Of a DNA stretch of 64,000 bases, positions 12,538-25,263 are shown one piece after another. Within the stretch, counting starts at the first letter, position 1; every line of letters begins with the position of its first letter. Made by a program: the position numbers and the translations under genes. Under the pieces are notes generated by a model that saw only the letters and a list, made by a program, of their open reading frames with translations, had not been told where the DNA came from and did not search any database. The stretch is from Gnetum montanum (lineage: Eukaryota; Streptophyta; Gnetopsida; Gnetales; Gnetaceae): the NCBI GenBank assembly GCA_015680685.1, contig MNCI01004786.1, forward strand, positions 479,078-543,077, read 5' to 3'.

Positions 12538-12582
12538 TTGCATAGGTTTGATTCTAGGGTGCATAGGTTTGATTCTAGGGTA
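12538..12582 (+). repeat. 21-bp tandem repeat, two copies
   Basis: GCATAGGTTTGATTCTAGGGT occurs twice head to tail, the first copy beginning after TTGATT. Confidence 0.8.
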
Positions 12583-12632
12583 CATTAACACGTGTCACTG
12601 AAAGGCACCCAGTTAAAATGGCTATGTGGACA

Positions 12633-12918
12633 ACACCGTCACATTGATAAAGCCCATGTTAGTCTATGTACAGGAATCTAGATGGCACTGAAAAAAGGTT
12701 AGTTACCCAACATCTTAATAGAATATGTTTTTCATCCTACATTACTTGCCATTAGTATGAAAAAGATTGCCAAACACACCGTCCTATTGATAAAGCCCAT
12801 GTTAGCCTATGTACCAGATATCTATATGGAACTAAAAGAAGCTAGTTACCCAACATCTTAATAGATTATGTTTTTCATCATACATTACTTGCCAAAAGTA
12901 TGAAAAAGATTGCCAAAC
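12633..12918 (+). repeat. 143-bp tandem duplication
   Basis: The segment starting ACACCGTC at 12633 recurs from 12776 with the same internal landmarks (TTGATAAAGCCCATGTTAG, CTAGTTACCCAACATC, TATGTTTTTCATC, GAAAAAGATTGCCAAACA). The copies carry roughly 10% differences. There is no coding potential. Confidence 0.85.
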
Positions 12919-13839
12919 AAACCCTTTAACATTCCTCACTAAGTTTAAAGACTCCACTTAGTTAGAGATGTTACATGAATAACAAGTGTAACAACCATAG
13001 TCTACATACTTTATTTTATTGTTAAATATTTTTTAATTTTGAGTTTTTAACTTATAAATGTGAAAGTTATTCCTAAGTATATCTCTTTTATTTTTCAACC
13101 ATGACCCATGTTTCCTAAGATGAAGTTATTTGATATTGATTATGTAATCTTTGTTTGGTATTTAGCTAATTCTTTCCCTCATGCAAATTGCTACATATAA
13201 ATGTTCTATTACCATAAAACACATTTGGAAGGCTTTGAGTTTTATTAATAATTTTTGAACTTAACAATTTCACCATTTCTACTTCAATACTTGATAAGTT
13301 ATTTTCTTAGTGTCTTCTTGTTAATAATGAATCACAAGCTATTATTGTCCATGCCTTTGCAATATTTGATGTAAGCCTAGCATTACCTCTTTTTCATCTC
13401 CTTGCATATATAATGTATAAATTACTTGGTATAAGTGCTAAATTCTCTATGGATTAATACATTTTAAAAATCTATTTTTTTAATCTTTTACACAATCTAT
13501 TTATGATTCTAATAATACTCTTCTTGATTTTTCATAGATCAATAGTCATTCTACATTTCCATTATGGTCCAAGCTTACCTAGTCATTCTAATAATGCTAT
13601 TTGATCAAGATTCAATTATCTATGAAATATCAACCATAATCTACATAGGGTATTGAACTCCAAATATAAAATGTGTTATAAGAAAAAATGAAGAGCACAA
13701 CCATAGAGGAGCATAAGAAACTCTGGCATAACATAAAAGAAAAGGTCAAATGGTTTTGGAAATGCTTTTTAAATTTTTTATCCTTACAACCAATCCTAAG
13801 AAACCTTCCTTCTTGGTAAAAAAAAGAAAAGGGTCATAC

Positions 13840-14837
13840 CTTGCCCTCTTTTAGAAGTGTACTATTAGGTTTTCACTTGTTACTAAAAGCTTTTAGTAAA
13901 CCAAAAAGATTTTCACAACGTTGCTTAAGATATTGTTACTCTCCCTAAAAAAAAGGGTGGTTTAGGTCTTTTAAATTCTTTTAAACAAGGACTTACTTTA
14001 GTGGCAAAGTGGTTTTTCAGCATTTGAATACTTTGGACATTATTGGAACTCTTCTCCAACTAAGGCTATAATAAGCATTTCCAAAAAAAAAAATCATTTT
14101 GCAAAGGTATCCACCTCGCTAATTGAATTCTTTTTCCTTATATGATTATCATTCCTAGACCTCATGTTTTCAAAAGAATTTGGAGGGCTTGGTAGGTATT
14201 ACACAGTTATATAGATTAGATTAATGTCAATATCAATCCTACTCTTCTTTCTAAGCTTTGTCCATGGTGATTACCTCTTTCACCTACTCCTCTTGCTACT
14301 ATAAATTTTTGAGTGGCTGGTTGCTGGTTTAAGAAAAAAGTTATTTCTCTTAGTTGTTTAAGTCTTGCCAACTAATGGATTTCTTGGAAAATGTTTGATA
14401 ATTTGTATAGAGTATCTATAGTCATGCATCATTATTTTGATCAAATTTATAATTTTATCCACTACTATTTACAATTAAATATTTAAGTGCAAAGTATTTT
14501 TCATGGCCTTTGTTGGACTAATGAATTGAAGCTTTTGTGTTATAAGCCACATGTTCAATTTCAATTTTTGCACAACTCACTAATCATTGTCAATCACCAC
14601 AACAAGTTTTGACACAAACAAGAATCAAAACAATTTTGGATGTCTACCTTCAAGTGAATATGGAAGCTCCCTACTTAACCTAAAATTCAATAGTTTCTTT
14701 GGTGTCTTCTTCACCAGGGTTTACCTATCAGCAAACACCTTGAACATTTTTGGAGTTCATACTTTTGTTTGCCCTCTTTTGTGGAGTTCCAAATGATTTT
14801 GTTTATGTGTTTTGGCAATGTCCTTTTGCTTAACACC
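13840..14837 (+). mobile_element. decayed LINE ORF2, left part
   Basis: Scattered frames recover the C-terminal ORF2 pattern of plant L1 elements. KGGLGLLNSFKQGLTLVAKW at about 13960-14010 parallels HGGLGL...SILLASKW of the LINE at 1-1665. SFFGVFFTRVYLSANTLN lies at about 14690-14745, and DFVYVFWQCPFA at about 14795-14830 parallels SFEHVFWDCPFS. Many stops and frameshifts mark it as old. The copy breaks off at the Athila-like insertion and resumes at 42435. Confidence 0.75.
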
Positions 14838-15647
14838 TAATGAGTCACGTTTTAACATGCTTCCATATCAGAGCCTAGGATATGTTATTAGATATCCAAT
14901 ATCATAGGGTATATGCTAGCTTATAAATACAGCACTCAAGCTCACAATTTTCATATCAGTTTTTGTCATATTTAGTGAAGCTCTTGCAGTTTGTTTTCTC
15001 TAGAGTTAAAATATTTTCTGAGTGCCTGCAGTAGGAGTTTGAGTGTGTACGGATCTTTGTTCGAACACTGATGTACCGAAGCATAGTAGTGTGACGAGAA
15101 AAAAAACAAACCCTTTTGATCATCATTGCAGCATTGAGAATAGATTAATGTTTCCCTAATGCATTTAATATTCATGCACTTCACTTTAATGCACTTTAAT
15201 TAAGCAATCAATTCCTAGTTGTTAATGAACACAAGCACAACCACCTCAAGCATACGCGTAGCACTTGGTAACCCAAAAATGCTTAACATTTGGTAACCCA
15301 ACAAGGCTATATGTGTTCAGGATGTGTCCAAGAAAGTGGGATGGGTACTTGTGTTAGGCTAGCTAGGTAGTAGATAAATTAGATCCTAAATTACTCTACC
15401 TTTCATTATTTTTGTAGGCAATTAACTTACAAAACATAAAATGATAAAAATCATGTGCCTCAATTACACTTAAACCATATCCTTAAGCTTCACAAGTGTA
15501 GTTGGGAAGACAACAAATGTTCTCAATGATCATCTCACTTCCTAGAGGAATTAGCGCACTAAAGAGGTTCACGGAATTCAACCGGATCATGTGTGAATGC
15601 CTTAGTAATTCATATGGTTGGGTGTAGGGATACCTCATCGCTCATCA
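14838..15647 (+). repeat. 5' LTR of the Athila-like element
   Basis: 810 bp, starting TAATGAGTCACG and ending CGCTCATCA. It aligns with 41603-42434. A TATA-like CTTATAAATAC lies near 14920. Confidence 0.92.
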
Positions 15648-15648
15648 T

Positions 15649-15668
15649 TGGCACCATTGCCAAGGACA
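15649..15668 (+). other. primer-binding site (tRNA-Asp type)
   Basis: TGGCACCATTGCCAAGGACA starts right after the LTR and resembles the Athila primer site TGGCGCCGTTGCCGGGGA, with transitions at several CpG-like positions. Confidence 0.75.
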
Positions 15669-16142
15669 TTTTTGGTTGTTTTGTGTGCTATCTAGGATTT
15701 AGTAAAAAGTTATTCAAATCATTGAAACAAACCTTAGAGTCACTTCACATCTTAAGATTACTACAATAATTTTAAGAGGCACACTATGTTTTTATTCTCT
15801 AACATAAAATATCTTCTTCTCATAGGAATGATTCTCTGCCTAAGTCTGACAGAGTACGTCTGCCAATGCCTTAACAATATTGAGTGGTATATGCTCATCT
15901 TGATGAGTATGTACCAAATTTCACCTTCATCCTACACTAGGATGAACAGCTATAGTGGTGTGACATGGAGGGAAACATTGTGTTACCACCCGATCAATCT
16001 GTTCTTGCAATGCTCCAACAAATAATTATACAATGGGGTCTCTAGGAACTTCATGCTAAGTATGTTGTGCAAGATAGTGATGCCAAGGATTATCATTCCA
16101 CTGAGGCACAACATCTCAAGGAACACCAATTAGAACAACATT

Positions 16143-17170
16143 ATGAATCTACAAAGGGAAAAGGATTTAATGATTCCCCATTCTAACTATACCAAAAAGA
16201 TGGTGGAGAGCCCTTCTCTAGGGGCTTTCCATTCAATAAAATTCCTCTCTTTGACATTGATGAAGGAGGTCAAAACCAGAACTTTCAATCCACAATTCAC
16301 AATCCTAGTTTTGGTAAGAATGGATCCAATGACAAAGAGGCAAGTCAAGGCAGGGATGTAGACAAGAAACAAGATCATGATCGTGGTCGTTATCACCAAA
16401 GAGATGGTAGCAGGCACTTCATCATCATCCTCTTCTTCTTCTAGCTCTAATTGCAACTATAGGAGGTGCGACCGCGATGGAGGTGATCGACAGGACCAAA
16501 ATGATCGAAGGGACCATCGGGCAAGGCAAGACTGAGGGCATGGACATTCAAGATAGGTACAACACCATGAATGAAGAGGTAGTAGAGGGCATTGCAGGCA
16601 TCAAAATCAAGGCCTCCATAAGCCTTTGCTTGCTACCTGAAGTATGCTAAACATTGCAGAGGCGGTACAAATTCCAACAAGGCATGTGAAGAACAGTCAA
16701 ATCAAAAGACTAGATAAGAACAATATCCCTAGGTTCAAAAGGGAATATAACTTAGATCCACAGAACCATCTCCAAGCTTTTCAAGATGCATGTGCCTTGC
16801 AAAATATAGAGAATGAGTGGCAAAAACTAAAGTTATTCCCAAGGACACTCATTAAAGAAGCAAAAAACTAGTACCAATCCTTAGAACTGAAATGTATCAG
16901 ACAATGGAGTACAATGCTTGAATTATTCAATGATAAATATCAAACATACTCTAGAGTGTCCAACTTGAGAAGGTAGATCCAGGGATGGAAACAAGGAACA
17001 CATGAACCCTTGGATGCCGCCATCAACCAATACTATTCTTTAATGCACAGATGTCCTAGCCATGGTTATTCTCAACTAGATCAACTTCACCACATTGTAG
17101 ATGTGCTTCAATCTAAAATGAGGAGAACCCTTGGCGTCTATGCCCAAGGATGATTATCAAAGTTAAGCAC
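16143..17170 (+). pseudogene. Athila-like gag remnant
   Basis: Broken frames carry gag features. The best piece (16644-16871) reads RFKREYNLDPQNHLQAFQDACALQ and KLFPRTLIKEAKN. It is followed, after a stop, by YQSLELKCI, LFNDKYQTYSRV and, in the next stretch, QGWKQGTHEPLDAAINQYYSL. This is the layout of plant Gypsy gag (capsid) around its W-F and KYF motifs. Gag forms the particle that packages element RNA. Several stops make it non-functional. The stretch 15669-16142 before it shows no intact frame. Confidence 0.7.
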
Positions 17171-18329
17171 TCGTTAAATCCAAAAATTGATCGAGCAGGT
17201 AGCTAAAGAGTAAGGTGAATTGAGAAAACAAGAAAGTGTAGAAGAGTATATCGCAATCCTTCCATCTGAAAGAGGGAGGTTCATTTTTGTGATAGTAAGA
17301 AAGAATTAGCACTTGATGAGTTGGCAAATAGGAAAGCCTTGCAACTTCAAAAATTTCAGTCTAAAATTATTGCCAAGGTTGATTAGCTATGGGACTCTAT
17401 GGATAATAGATTTCAAGTTGTCCTAAAAATTGCTGAAGAGTCCAAGATAAGGGCAAGGAATTTGAATGTGTCTATCAAAAAGGTAAGGGCAAGATTATTG
17501 TAATAGAAGAAGTTGCAGAAAGCAAATCAGATGATGATGATGGGTGTGACGTCTGCCAATATGAACATCCTAAGGCATGTTGCCTCATAGTGTCACACTT
17601 ATAAGAGTCTGGGGTGTATGCTTTGAATCCACAACTAACACAAAGGCAAACATCTAGAAGATTACCTTATCCTCAAGGTAACTCTAGGAAATTCCACCAG
17701 CAACAATAATATTATCCAAGTGGAACTTCACTGTAACCATATGAGCAATATCAATAGTGGCAGCAACCATAGTCATGGATGTTGGCACCACCAAGGCAAC
17801 AATACCCTTACTGATAACTTGATCCCTATGGGTATTACATTTAGCAACCCTTGTCTCCATGTGACTCCTCCAGTCACGTTTCTACTTTCCAATCTTACTA
17901 CCACCCTTCTGATTATTATTGAACTCCTTCTCCACATGCAAGAAGGGATACCACCTCTTATCCTTATTCTCCTCTTGTTCCTGCACATCTTCCTCCCCCA
18001 GCCACACAGCTACCACCTACTCCACCTAGGTAGGATGAACTCCCAGCTCAACCACAACAACACAATGCTACCAAGGCAGTTAATATACAACCAATTCATT
18101 AACTAAGTGGTTTGAATACTCCATCAAAGAAAATACCTTTCTTCTCATCATGCAATCCATCCAAATCCTCAAATACACCTACAATTGACAATCCTATTCC
18201 TCTGTATCAAATTCTTTCGAGTCCCCTTCAAACCAAACATCATCTAGGATCCATACTGTGATGCTTACTCACATTGTATCTAATTGGATCTATGCTGGAA
18301 ACCTTCCCAAGAAGTTAGTAGATCCTAGA
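17171..18329 (+). other. gag-protease linker of the Athila-like element
   Basis: Decayed coding sequence. Short pieces such as DGCDVCQYEHPKACC near 17540-17590 suggest a former zinc-knuckle region. They are followed by a proline-, glutamine- and asparagine-rich stretch (17640-18110). No continuous frame remains. Confidence 0.45.
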
Positions 18330-18860
18330 AGTCCTCTAATCTATTTGCAAATTGTTGAGAATGAACCATGCAAAGCTCTTCTTGACTGAGGTTCTAGTGT
18401 CAATCTAATTTCTCATGATATGTATACTACCTAGAACTTGCCTTCTTTAAAGAAGAGCAATATCATATTAGAATTGGCAAACCAGTCCATTACTATTCCA
18501 TTGGCACTGGTAGAAGACATTGTCACCACTATCTATGGGTGGTCTTATCCTGATAATTTCCTAGTGATCAAAGTGAAGAACTGCAAAGGGGACTTCCCAA
18601 TCATCATGGGAAGGGAATCACTAAACACTATTGATGCAAGAATGGGCATTAAAGATCTTTCCATAGAAATATTTCAAGAAAATGCATTTGAGAAGATCAA
18701 GAAGAAGCGAGTTCTATGCATCACATATAGTGATACAGGGTGCAATTGTGTGCAAAAACTCTGGGCAGTGAAACGAGCATCTATCTCTACATGTAAGCAA
18801 TGTGCACGAAAAGTAGAAATTCAAAGGTATCTGTATGCAGTAGCCACACAATAGGAGGGT
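18330..18860 (+). pseudogene. Athila-like aspartic protease remnant
   Basis: CKALLD-stop-GSSVNLISHDMYT (about 18369-18428) is the protease active-site segment, with a stop directly after the catalytic Asp. It is followed by SITIPLALVEDIVTTIYGWSYP, DFPIIMGRESLNTIDARM and the downstream region of Gypsy proteases. The enzyme would cut the Gag-Pol precursor. The stop at the active site makes it inactive. Confidence 0.75.
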
Positions 18861-18902
18861 ATGGAGTGACTGACTGCTGATTCTGAGAGCAGCACACTTT
18901 GC

Positions 18903-20480
18903 ATGGAACCAACTAAGAGCCTAACATGTGCATATTTCGCAGGCATGGATGAACTAGAGCAAGTTCATCACCAACTCTCTGATGATGCAAATGATGATAC
19001 CTATTGGAAAGAGTTGGAAATTCCTGAAAATTTCAAGCAAGAGCCCCTTGAGCTAAAACCTTTGCTAGCTAGCATGGAATATGTGTTCTTGAAAAATGGA
19101 AAGTCAGTCATAATCAATGCAAATCTTACTCCAAAATAGAAAAAGATGTTAAACGTGGTTGAAAAATGGTTAGCAGCATTTGCCTGGTTATATCCTAAAC
19201 TCACAAGGATTGATCCTAGGGTATGCAAGCATCACATCTACACTGATTTGATCATAAAGCCAAAGAGGCAACCACAAAGGCGATTGAACCCCAAACTGAG
19301 GTAGATCATCAAAGAAGAAATCAAACAACTCCTCAAGGTGGAATTCATTTATCCCATTACAAATAGCAAGTGGGTTAGTCCACTCATGATTATGCCAAAG
19401 AAATGTGGCAAGTGGTGGGTCTACATCGATTTTCAGCTGCTAAATATGGCAACATTCAAGGACCATTTTCCATTGTCATTTGTTGATCAGGTGTTAGACA
19501 CAATATTTAGGCATTGCTACTACAATTTTTTGGATGGTTATAGTGGCTATAACCAATTCCAGATTGCACTAGAGGACTAAGCCAAAATAACATTCACAAT
19601 TCCTTGGGGGACTTTTACATATTGCAAGATGCCTTTTGGTCTATACAATGCCCCTACTATCTTTCAATGCCTAGTTCTAAGCATTTTTCAACAAAAAATT
19701 GATAGTGGTATGCAAGTTTTCGTGGATGACTTCTCCACCTATGGAGCTACACTTGAGCAAGCCTTGGACCGCCTTGAGCAAGTGCTAAAACGATGTGTTG
19801 AGACAAACCTTAGGCTCAATTGGCAAAAGAGTCATCTAATGGTCCAGGAAGGCATTGTATTGAAGCACATAAAATCACAAGCAGAAATTGAGGTTAACCC
19901 TGAAAAAATAAGGATCATCTAAGGAATGACTCGCCAACCATAAACTGTCAAAGATGTTCGATCATTCCTTGCAAATATTGGCTATTATTGGTGATTCATA
20001 GATAATTTCTTTAAAATTACAAAATCGTTGGTAGAATTGACAAAGAAAGATGTTCCATTTTTCTAGATAGTGGAATGTGAACAAGCATTCTAATAGATGA
20101 AAGAGAAACTTGTAGCAACCCCAATCCTACAAGCACCTGATTGGTCCATACCATTTCATGTTATGATAGATGCATCAAATTATGCCTTGGGAGCTATGCT
20201 TATGCAGTTGGATGACAAAAAATGTCCATATTACATCCATTGTGCTAGTGAAAGCATTGTGGGTGCATAATTGAACTACACCACCATAGAAAAAGAATTG
20301 ATGGCAGTGGTGTTCGCTCTAGAAAAGTTAAGGCATTATGTGCTTGGATACAAGGTGTTTATGCACATGGATCATAGTGCCATCCACTTCCTAATGAACA
20401 AGCCAACGATGAGCCCCCATATCATACAGTGGTTAGTGATCTTACAGGAATTTGATCTCATGATGGTAGATTAAAAGGAC
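18903..20480 (+). pseudogene. Athila-like reverse transcriptase and RNase H
   Basis: Consecutive plus-strand frames with in-frame stops give the N-terminal RT region (PKRQPQRRLNPKLR-stop-IIKEEI, about 19258-19320) and SKWVSPLMIMPKKCGKWWVYIDF. Next come FLDGYSGYNQFQIALED, IPWGTFTYCKMPFGLYNAPTIFQ and the catalytic box FVDDFSTYG (about 19719-19745). RNase H follows with VMIDASNYALGAMLMQ (about 20162) and NYTTIEKELMAVVFALEKLRHYVLG. The order and wording are those of the Athila/Tat branch. The YVDD-class aspartates are present, but at least six stops destroy the frame. Confidence 0.88.
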
Positions 20481-20744
20481 ACTAATAATGTGGTAGATTA
20501 AAAGGGCACTAAGAATGTGGTCGCTAATCACTTGTCTCAGTTATGATGGAACAACAAAGAGGAAAAAAGCCCATTGTCTAATATGTTTCCTAATGAACTC
20601 CTCTTTGTTAGGGCTATAACTGAACAATTTCTCAATGAGCCTAAATGGTATGATGGCATTCTCATTTATCTTCTCACTCAAGAGATGTCACAAGGATCAT
20701 ACCACCGAAAGAAACAACAGTTTCTTCACCAAGTAAAATAGTTC

Positions 20745-21291
20745 ATGGAGATTAACAAACACCTCTACAAGGTGTGCACCAATGGCCTAGTTCATTGGTA
20801 TGTCCCTAATGCTGATCAACTACACATTCTCCAAGAAGCTCATGAAGGTCCTTCTGGAGGCCACTATGCTGGGAGACACATGGCCATTAAGATCCTAATG
20901 GTAGGGTACTATTGGCCAAAAATATTTAGGAATGCTCACCAATATGTTTACTCTTATGAACGATGCTAATGAGATGGTGGAATGACTACTCGAATGGAGG
21001 GACCTCAGTAATGGATTCAACCACTGGAACCCCTCGACATATGGGGCATTGACTTCATGGGTCCCATCATGCCCATGTCAAATAGAAAGGCATACATCAT
21101 AGTTGTTGTTGACTATTGTACAACAGGGGCAAAAGCAGCAGCCACCATCAACTATACATCTTCTACTGCTACTCGGTTTGTAAAACAAAATGTTGTAAAT
21201 AGGTTTGGTATGCCACATGCATTAATTTCTGATAATGAAACTCACTTTACAAGCACTACCTTTCGCAAGCTCATGTAATGCCTAGGGGTTG
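20745..21291 (+). pseudogene. Athila-like integrase, N-terminal part
   Basis: The frame 20745-20969 carries the integrase zinc-binding region (HEGPSGGHYAGRHMAIKILMVG, WPKIFRNAHQYVYSYERC). 21057-21278 carries the first part of the catalytic core, including DYCTTGAKAAATI and FGMPHALISDNETHF, the latter with the second catalytic Asp. The frame then reads LGVEH and is cut by the Tat insertion. The natural continuation KLTTPYHPQANGQ is found at 38961. Confidence 0.85.
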
Positions 21292-21296
21292 AACAT

Positions 21297-22551
21297 TGTA
21301 CCACCTGAAATCGTCGGTCTCCGACTGGAAGGAAACAGAGGTCGTGGGATCACAGGACGCGCACAGAAGATCCTACCTTCGCCTAAGGGCGAGCTGGAAT
21401 GAATGAAGGTAGAGTACCTTGGGTGGTCCGCACGTAGATCAGACAAGGATTTTCCCAAACGTACACCGAGGTGCTATACGCTGGGTTATACGTAAACGGC
21501 GTAACGGGCGTAAATTAGAGCGTAAACAACGTAAACGATGCGAACAAAGCATAGATGTAAATAAACGTAACAGAATACATGCAAGAATTAATACAGACTG
21601 TAAACAATTGTAGGAAGAAAATGTAACAATGGCATTACAGAATGAAAGTACAATGCACTGGTCTAATGCAGTTGTGACTGGAACACAAGGTGGACGAAAA
21701 GCCCCAGTGGATGCAGGGATAATTGTGGCTGGTTCATTGTAAGCACAGTGTAGATGTTGTATGCTCAGCGTACAGGGTTGTCCAGCGTAAGAGGTTTTGT
21801 GCTCTGGTTCGCAGCATCTCTATTCTCTGGTGTGTTCTGGGAATTCTGCCAACCACCTGGATTTCGTGAAAAATTGGGCTTTTATACAAGGTTTTGACGG
21901 CGGACTCGGATTGGGAGATACGTGGCGCGTTGACCGGGTGCAAGGGCGTAAAATTTACAAGCGTACAATATGTTACATTTGCTGGGCGTATACGCTAGGT
22001 GTATACGCTGTCTGCAGCGAGCGTAGACTATGGGCGTATACACTGGAGGTGCTAGGCGTATACGCTGATGTGCTGGGCGTATGCGGACTTAGGTGTAGAT
22101 GTCGTGGACGCTAGCGTATATGCTGGGCGTATACGTTGATGGATGCTAGGTGTATACGCTGATGTTTGCTGCCTTGTACCAAATCTTGTTCTGCAGTGCT
22201 GTTTCCATGCTATCTCTGAGGATCTTATTGCTGGGTGTATGCATCTGTTGTACTTGCTGGGCGTACATCTGAGGCATGTACACTAGGCATGTACACTGTG
22301 AACTTGAGCGTACACGCTGGGCGTATACGCTGGGCGTATACGCTGGGCGTATACACTGTGATTTTGAGCGTATACGCTGGGAATGTACACTTGGGCGTAT
22401 ATGCTGGACGTATACACTGAGACTACATACTTAGTGAAAATTAAGCATCGGATCTCCAAAATTGCCAAGTGTGACACCAGATGCAGCTGTGGTCGTCTAT
22501 CCTGCTTAGTGCTGGGCAAGTACTAAGCTCAAAATTTTTGTGGTGTTTCAT
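21297..22551 (-). repeat. 3' LTR of the Tat element
   Basis: 1255 bp. In element orientation it starts TGAAACACCACAAAAATTTT and ends CAGGTGGTACA. It contains many GCGTA motifs, including the palindrome GCGTATACGC at least four times between 21975 and 22385. It matches 37770-38960 with roughly 7-9% differences in the parts compared by eye. Confidence 0.92.
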
Positions 22552-22568
22552 TGGCCCCTCTTTGTTGA
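22552..22568 (-). other. polypurine tract of the Tat element
   Basis: Read on the minus strand, CAACAAAGAGGGGCCAA runs directly into the TG of the 3' LTR. This is the expected plus-strand primer and it confirms the element's orientation. Confidence 0.7.
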
Positions 22569-24081
22569 CGTTTGGAGGAATCGACCCGAGAAGCCTAGAC
22601 AAAGAAGTGCAAAACACCACAAGCAACTTAATAGAGACTTTATCGATTGCTACTTGACTAGACTTCATCGCACCATGTTCAGTAGTACATGGGATTGGGA
22701 TAATGGAATTTTGTAGCTGGTAGGAGAATGGGGATTATGGAGACTAGTAAATGCCCAAGGGATTGTACTTGGTGAAAAGGGGATGCTCTGGTGTGTGTCA
22801 TGCTGACCCTTGTCAATAGCCATTATTTAGCAGACTTAGAATCTAGACATGTAATGTGCGTCCTTTGGCGGAACAAGACTCTTCGGTAGTGTTCAAGAGA
22901 ACCTGTTGGCAAGACCAAAGCCATGGGAGGATGTGTTACATTCTTTGGAGGAACATGGCCCTTGTTTAGTTTTTAGGGGAAGCCTATTGGCGGAGAGCCA
23001 AAGCTATGCAATTGGATGTTTTTTGGTTGTTTTTGACATGACTACTTAGTTCCAAGACAACTACCTTCTTTCCTGGGGCTTGTATGGGAAGTGCCAAGGG
23101 TCTTGCATTTTTTTTGAAGAAAAGTTGCTTTGATTCTGTACTCATGTGCAAGTGTTATGTCGTGTGTTGCAACTGCCTCAAAGTGTTATAGAATGCAACA
23201 ACGTGCTCAAAGTTTTGGATGTACTAGGTGTATCAAAGGTGTGACTGAGTAAACTGTGTCAGTGCATAGATAGAGAGTGTGTTGGGAGATGGGGATGTAC
23301 TAGCGAATGGTTTGATTTAGTCTTGCCACGTGTGCTGTGAACATTGTCCCATCTTGCTACTTATGATGAAATGCATTCTTGTGCGAAAACCTCTGGGTGT
23401 CATCCTGCAAACATAACTCCGAGGAAACAAGAAAACCATGAGTGAATAAGCGAGCTTAGACTTACACAGTTACAAAGACATTGGAAGTGATTTCAGGTAC
23501 TGTATATGAGTGGCAGTGACATTGGTGGGATTGTTTGATGGCGAGCGATGCAGTGATTCTGATGAAGTTTGAATGTGGCAGCGGATTGAGGAACCAGAGA
23601 TGAATTTGCCAGTTTATAGTCTTGGCGGACTATCATAGGTTAGTTTTATGTCATAACCCGTTGGACATTGCCCGTTTAGCATCGTGGAAGACATTACGTT
23701 GCCAGTTTTTTAGTCTTAGCGGACCATGAAGAGGTAAACCAGTTTATAGTCTTAGCGGACTCTGGTGAATGCAACGGTGGCGGTTTACTGTCGTGCCGGA
23801 CGGGTGCTAGTTTATCGTCATTGCAGACACAGTGTGGTACCAGTTTATCGTCATGATTCTAGGACGAGCTGTGGTACCAGTTTTAAGTCATGATCCAGAA
23901 CTGTTCTATGGTATCAATTTAAAGTCGTAATCCTAGGACTCGCACGTACCTGAGCTTGTACTCAAATGTAAAACGGTTTTAGGAACAAGTGATTGGTTGG
24001 ATTGGCAAGCTCATTCCTTTCCATGTCAGTGAGCTTAAATGCTCTATTATCAAATGCTTTAATGACCAAGTAAGGCCCTTC
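22569..24081 (-). other. 3' non-coding region of the Tat element
   Basis: About 1.5 kb between integrase and polypurine tract without a credible frame. Its right half is a degenerate minisatellite (listed separately). Tat elements are known for long, variable 3' regions that can carry tandem repeats. Confidence 0.6.
23585..23945 (+). repeat. degenerate minisatellite A of the Tat element
   Basis: About eight irregular units share the core CCAGTTTATAGTCTTAGCGGAC or close variants (AGTTTATCGTCATTGCAGAC, CAGTTTAAAGTCGTAATCC). They are spaced about 35-55 bp. Related cores occur at 27545-27730 and 32740-32965. Confidence 0.75.
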
Positions 24082-25263
24082 CTAGTTGGCTGAGAATTTT
24101 TCTGAGTGTTCTCGAACTGCCTTAAGTACAAGGTCACCTTCTTTGATGGGGTGCTTATGGATGTTGTGGTGATGTCGTTGCCATTGTTGTTTTTGATACC
24201 ATTCGATCTGGTCGAGTGCGCGTATGCGTTCTTCCTCCACTGAGTCCAGGTCAATGATATGCAGATCATTGTTCTGCCTGTCGTCGAGGAGTCCGGAAAG
24301 TGTGATCCTCAAAGATGGTACCTGTAATTCCAAAGGTAAAACAGCTTCTGAACCGTAAACAAGACTATATGGTGTTTTACCTGTTGAAGTTCGATGTGTA
24401 GTATGGTATGCCCACAATGCGTATATCAATTGCTCGTGCCATCTTCGCTTGCTTTGGGTGAGCATCTTTTTGAGTATTGTAATAATAGTTTTGTTCGTCG
24501 CCTTTGCTTGCCCATTGCTCTGCGGATAGTAGGGGGATGAAAACGAGTGTTTGATCCCTAAACTTTCACAAAAGGTTTTGGTCTCGGCACTGCTAAATTG
24601 TGGCCCGTTGTCAGTGATGATTGTCATGGGAATGCCAAAGCGGGTTACAATGTTTTCAAGAATGAAATTGCATACATGTTTAGATGTAGTTTTTCGAAGG
24701 GGAGCAGCTTCTACCCACTTCGTGAAATATTCGGTTGCGGTTATGATGAAACTATGCCCGGTAGAAGATGAGGGTGTTATTGGGCCGATAAGGTCCAATC
24801 CCCACTTTTGAAAGGGCCACGTGATTTGCGCTGTATGCAACTCATTTGGTGGGACATGTATTAGATTGCTATGTTTTTGACAAGTACTACATGTTTTGAC
24901 CTTGGAGAGACAGTTGTATTCCATGTGTGGCCAATAGTAGCCTAAGTGTCTTATCTTTGTTGCCATGGCTTTTGGCGCTATGTGTCCTCTGCATAGTCCG
25001 TCGTGTACTTGTTCGACAATGGTTTGGGCATCGGTACTATTGACGCATGTTAACAATATGCCTTTGTAGGATCTACGACATAATATGTCCCCTACCAGGG
25101 TATACTGCTTAGAACGTTTTTGTACTGCATCCTTTTGTGCATTTGTTAGATGTCATGGTGTTTCGCCACGTAGAAGGTATTCTTTTATGTCATCATACCA
25201 TTCTATTGTGCATGTGGTACTAACAGCTACGACTGGCAGCGTGTCAAGAGTATCGGTTATTGG
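24082..25263 (-). pseudogene. Tat integrase
   Basis: The frame continues from RNase H through EWYDDIKEYLLRGETP and SKQYTLVGDILCRRS, with stops at 25266-25264 and about 25158, then runs open from 25056 to 24082. The zinc finger (GLCRGHIAPKAMATKIRHLG...CSTCQKH) precedes the catalytic core. Catalytic Asp residues sit in WGLDLIGPI and TDNGPQF. The third catalytic residue, Glu in NGQAEATN of relatives, is Lys here (codon AAG, 24504-24502). The C-terminal part has KRRWHEQLIYALWAYHTT and GDLVLKAVREHSEKF. Integrase joins element DNA to the host chromosome; the Glu-to-Lys change should abolish catalysis. The integrase C-terminal tail ends at a stop at 24082. Confidence 0.92.

Larger units (their letters stand above)
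11552..13839. other. intergenic, distal upstream of the SnRK2 gene
   Basis: AT-rich sequence with no credible coding frame. Before the LARD insertion its left end adjoined 5512, so it holds displaced kinase promoter sequence. An ABRE-like ACACGTGTC core lies near 12588; this is an isolated match of unknown relevance. Two local tandem duplications are listed separately. Confidence 0.5.

Noticed and set aside
12588-12596. ABRE-like ACACGTGTC upstream of the ABA-pathway kinase.
   Set aside because: A single match over 7 kb from the gene, beyond an inserted element; expected by chance at this scale.
21797-22420. Plus-strand frames rich in Tyr, Thr and Val within the Tat LTRs (also 38327-38838).
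   Set aside because: They are translations of the GCGTATACGCTGG repeat and have no gene-like composition.
22552-22570. TTGGCCCCTCTTTGTTGAC after the left Tat LTR looked like a plus-strand primer-binding site.
   Set aside because: All pol genes of this element are on the minus strand; read that way the same bases form the polypurine tract before the 3' LTR.
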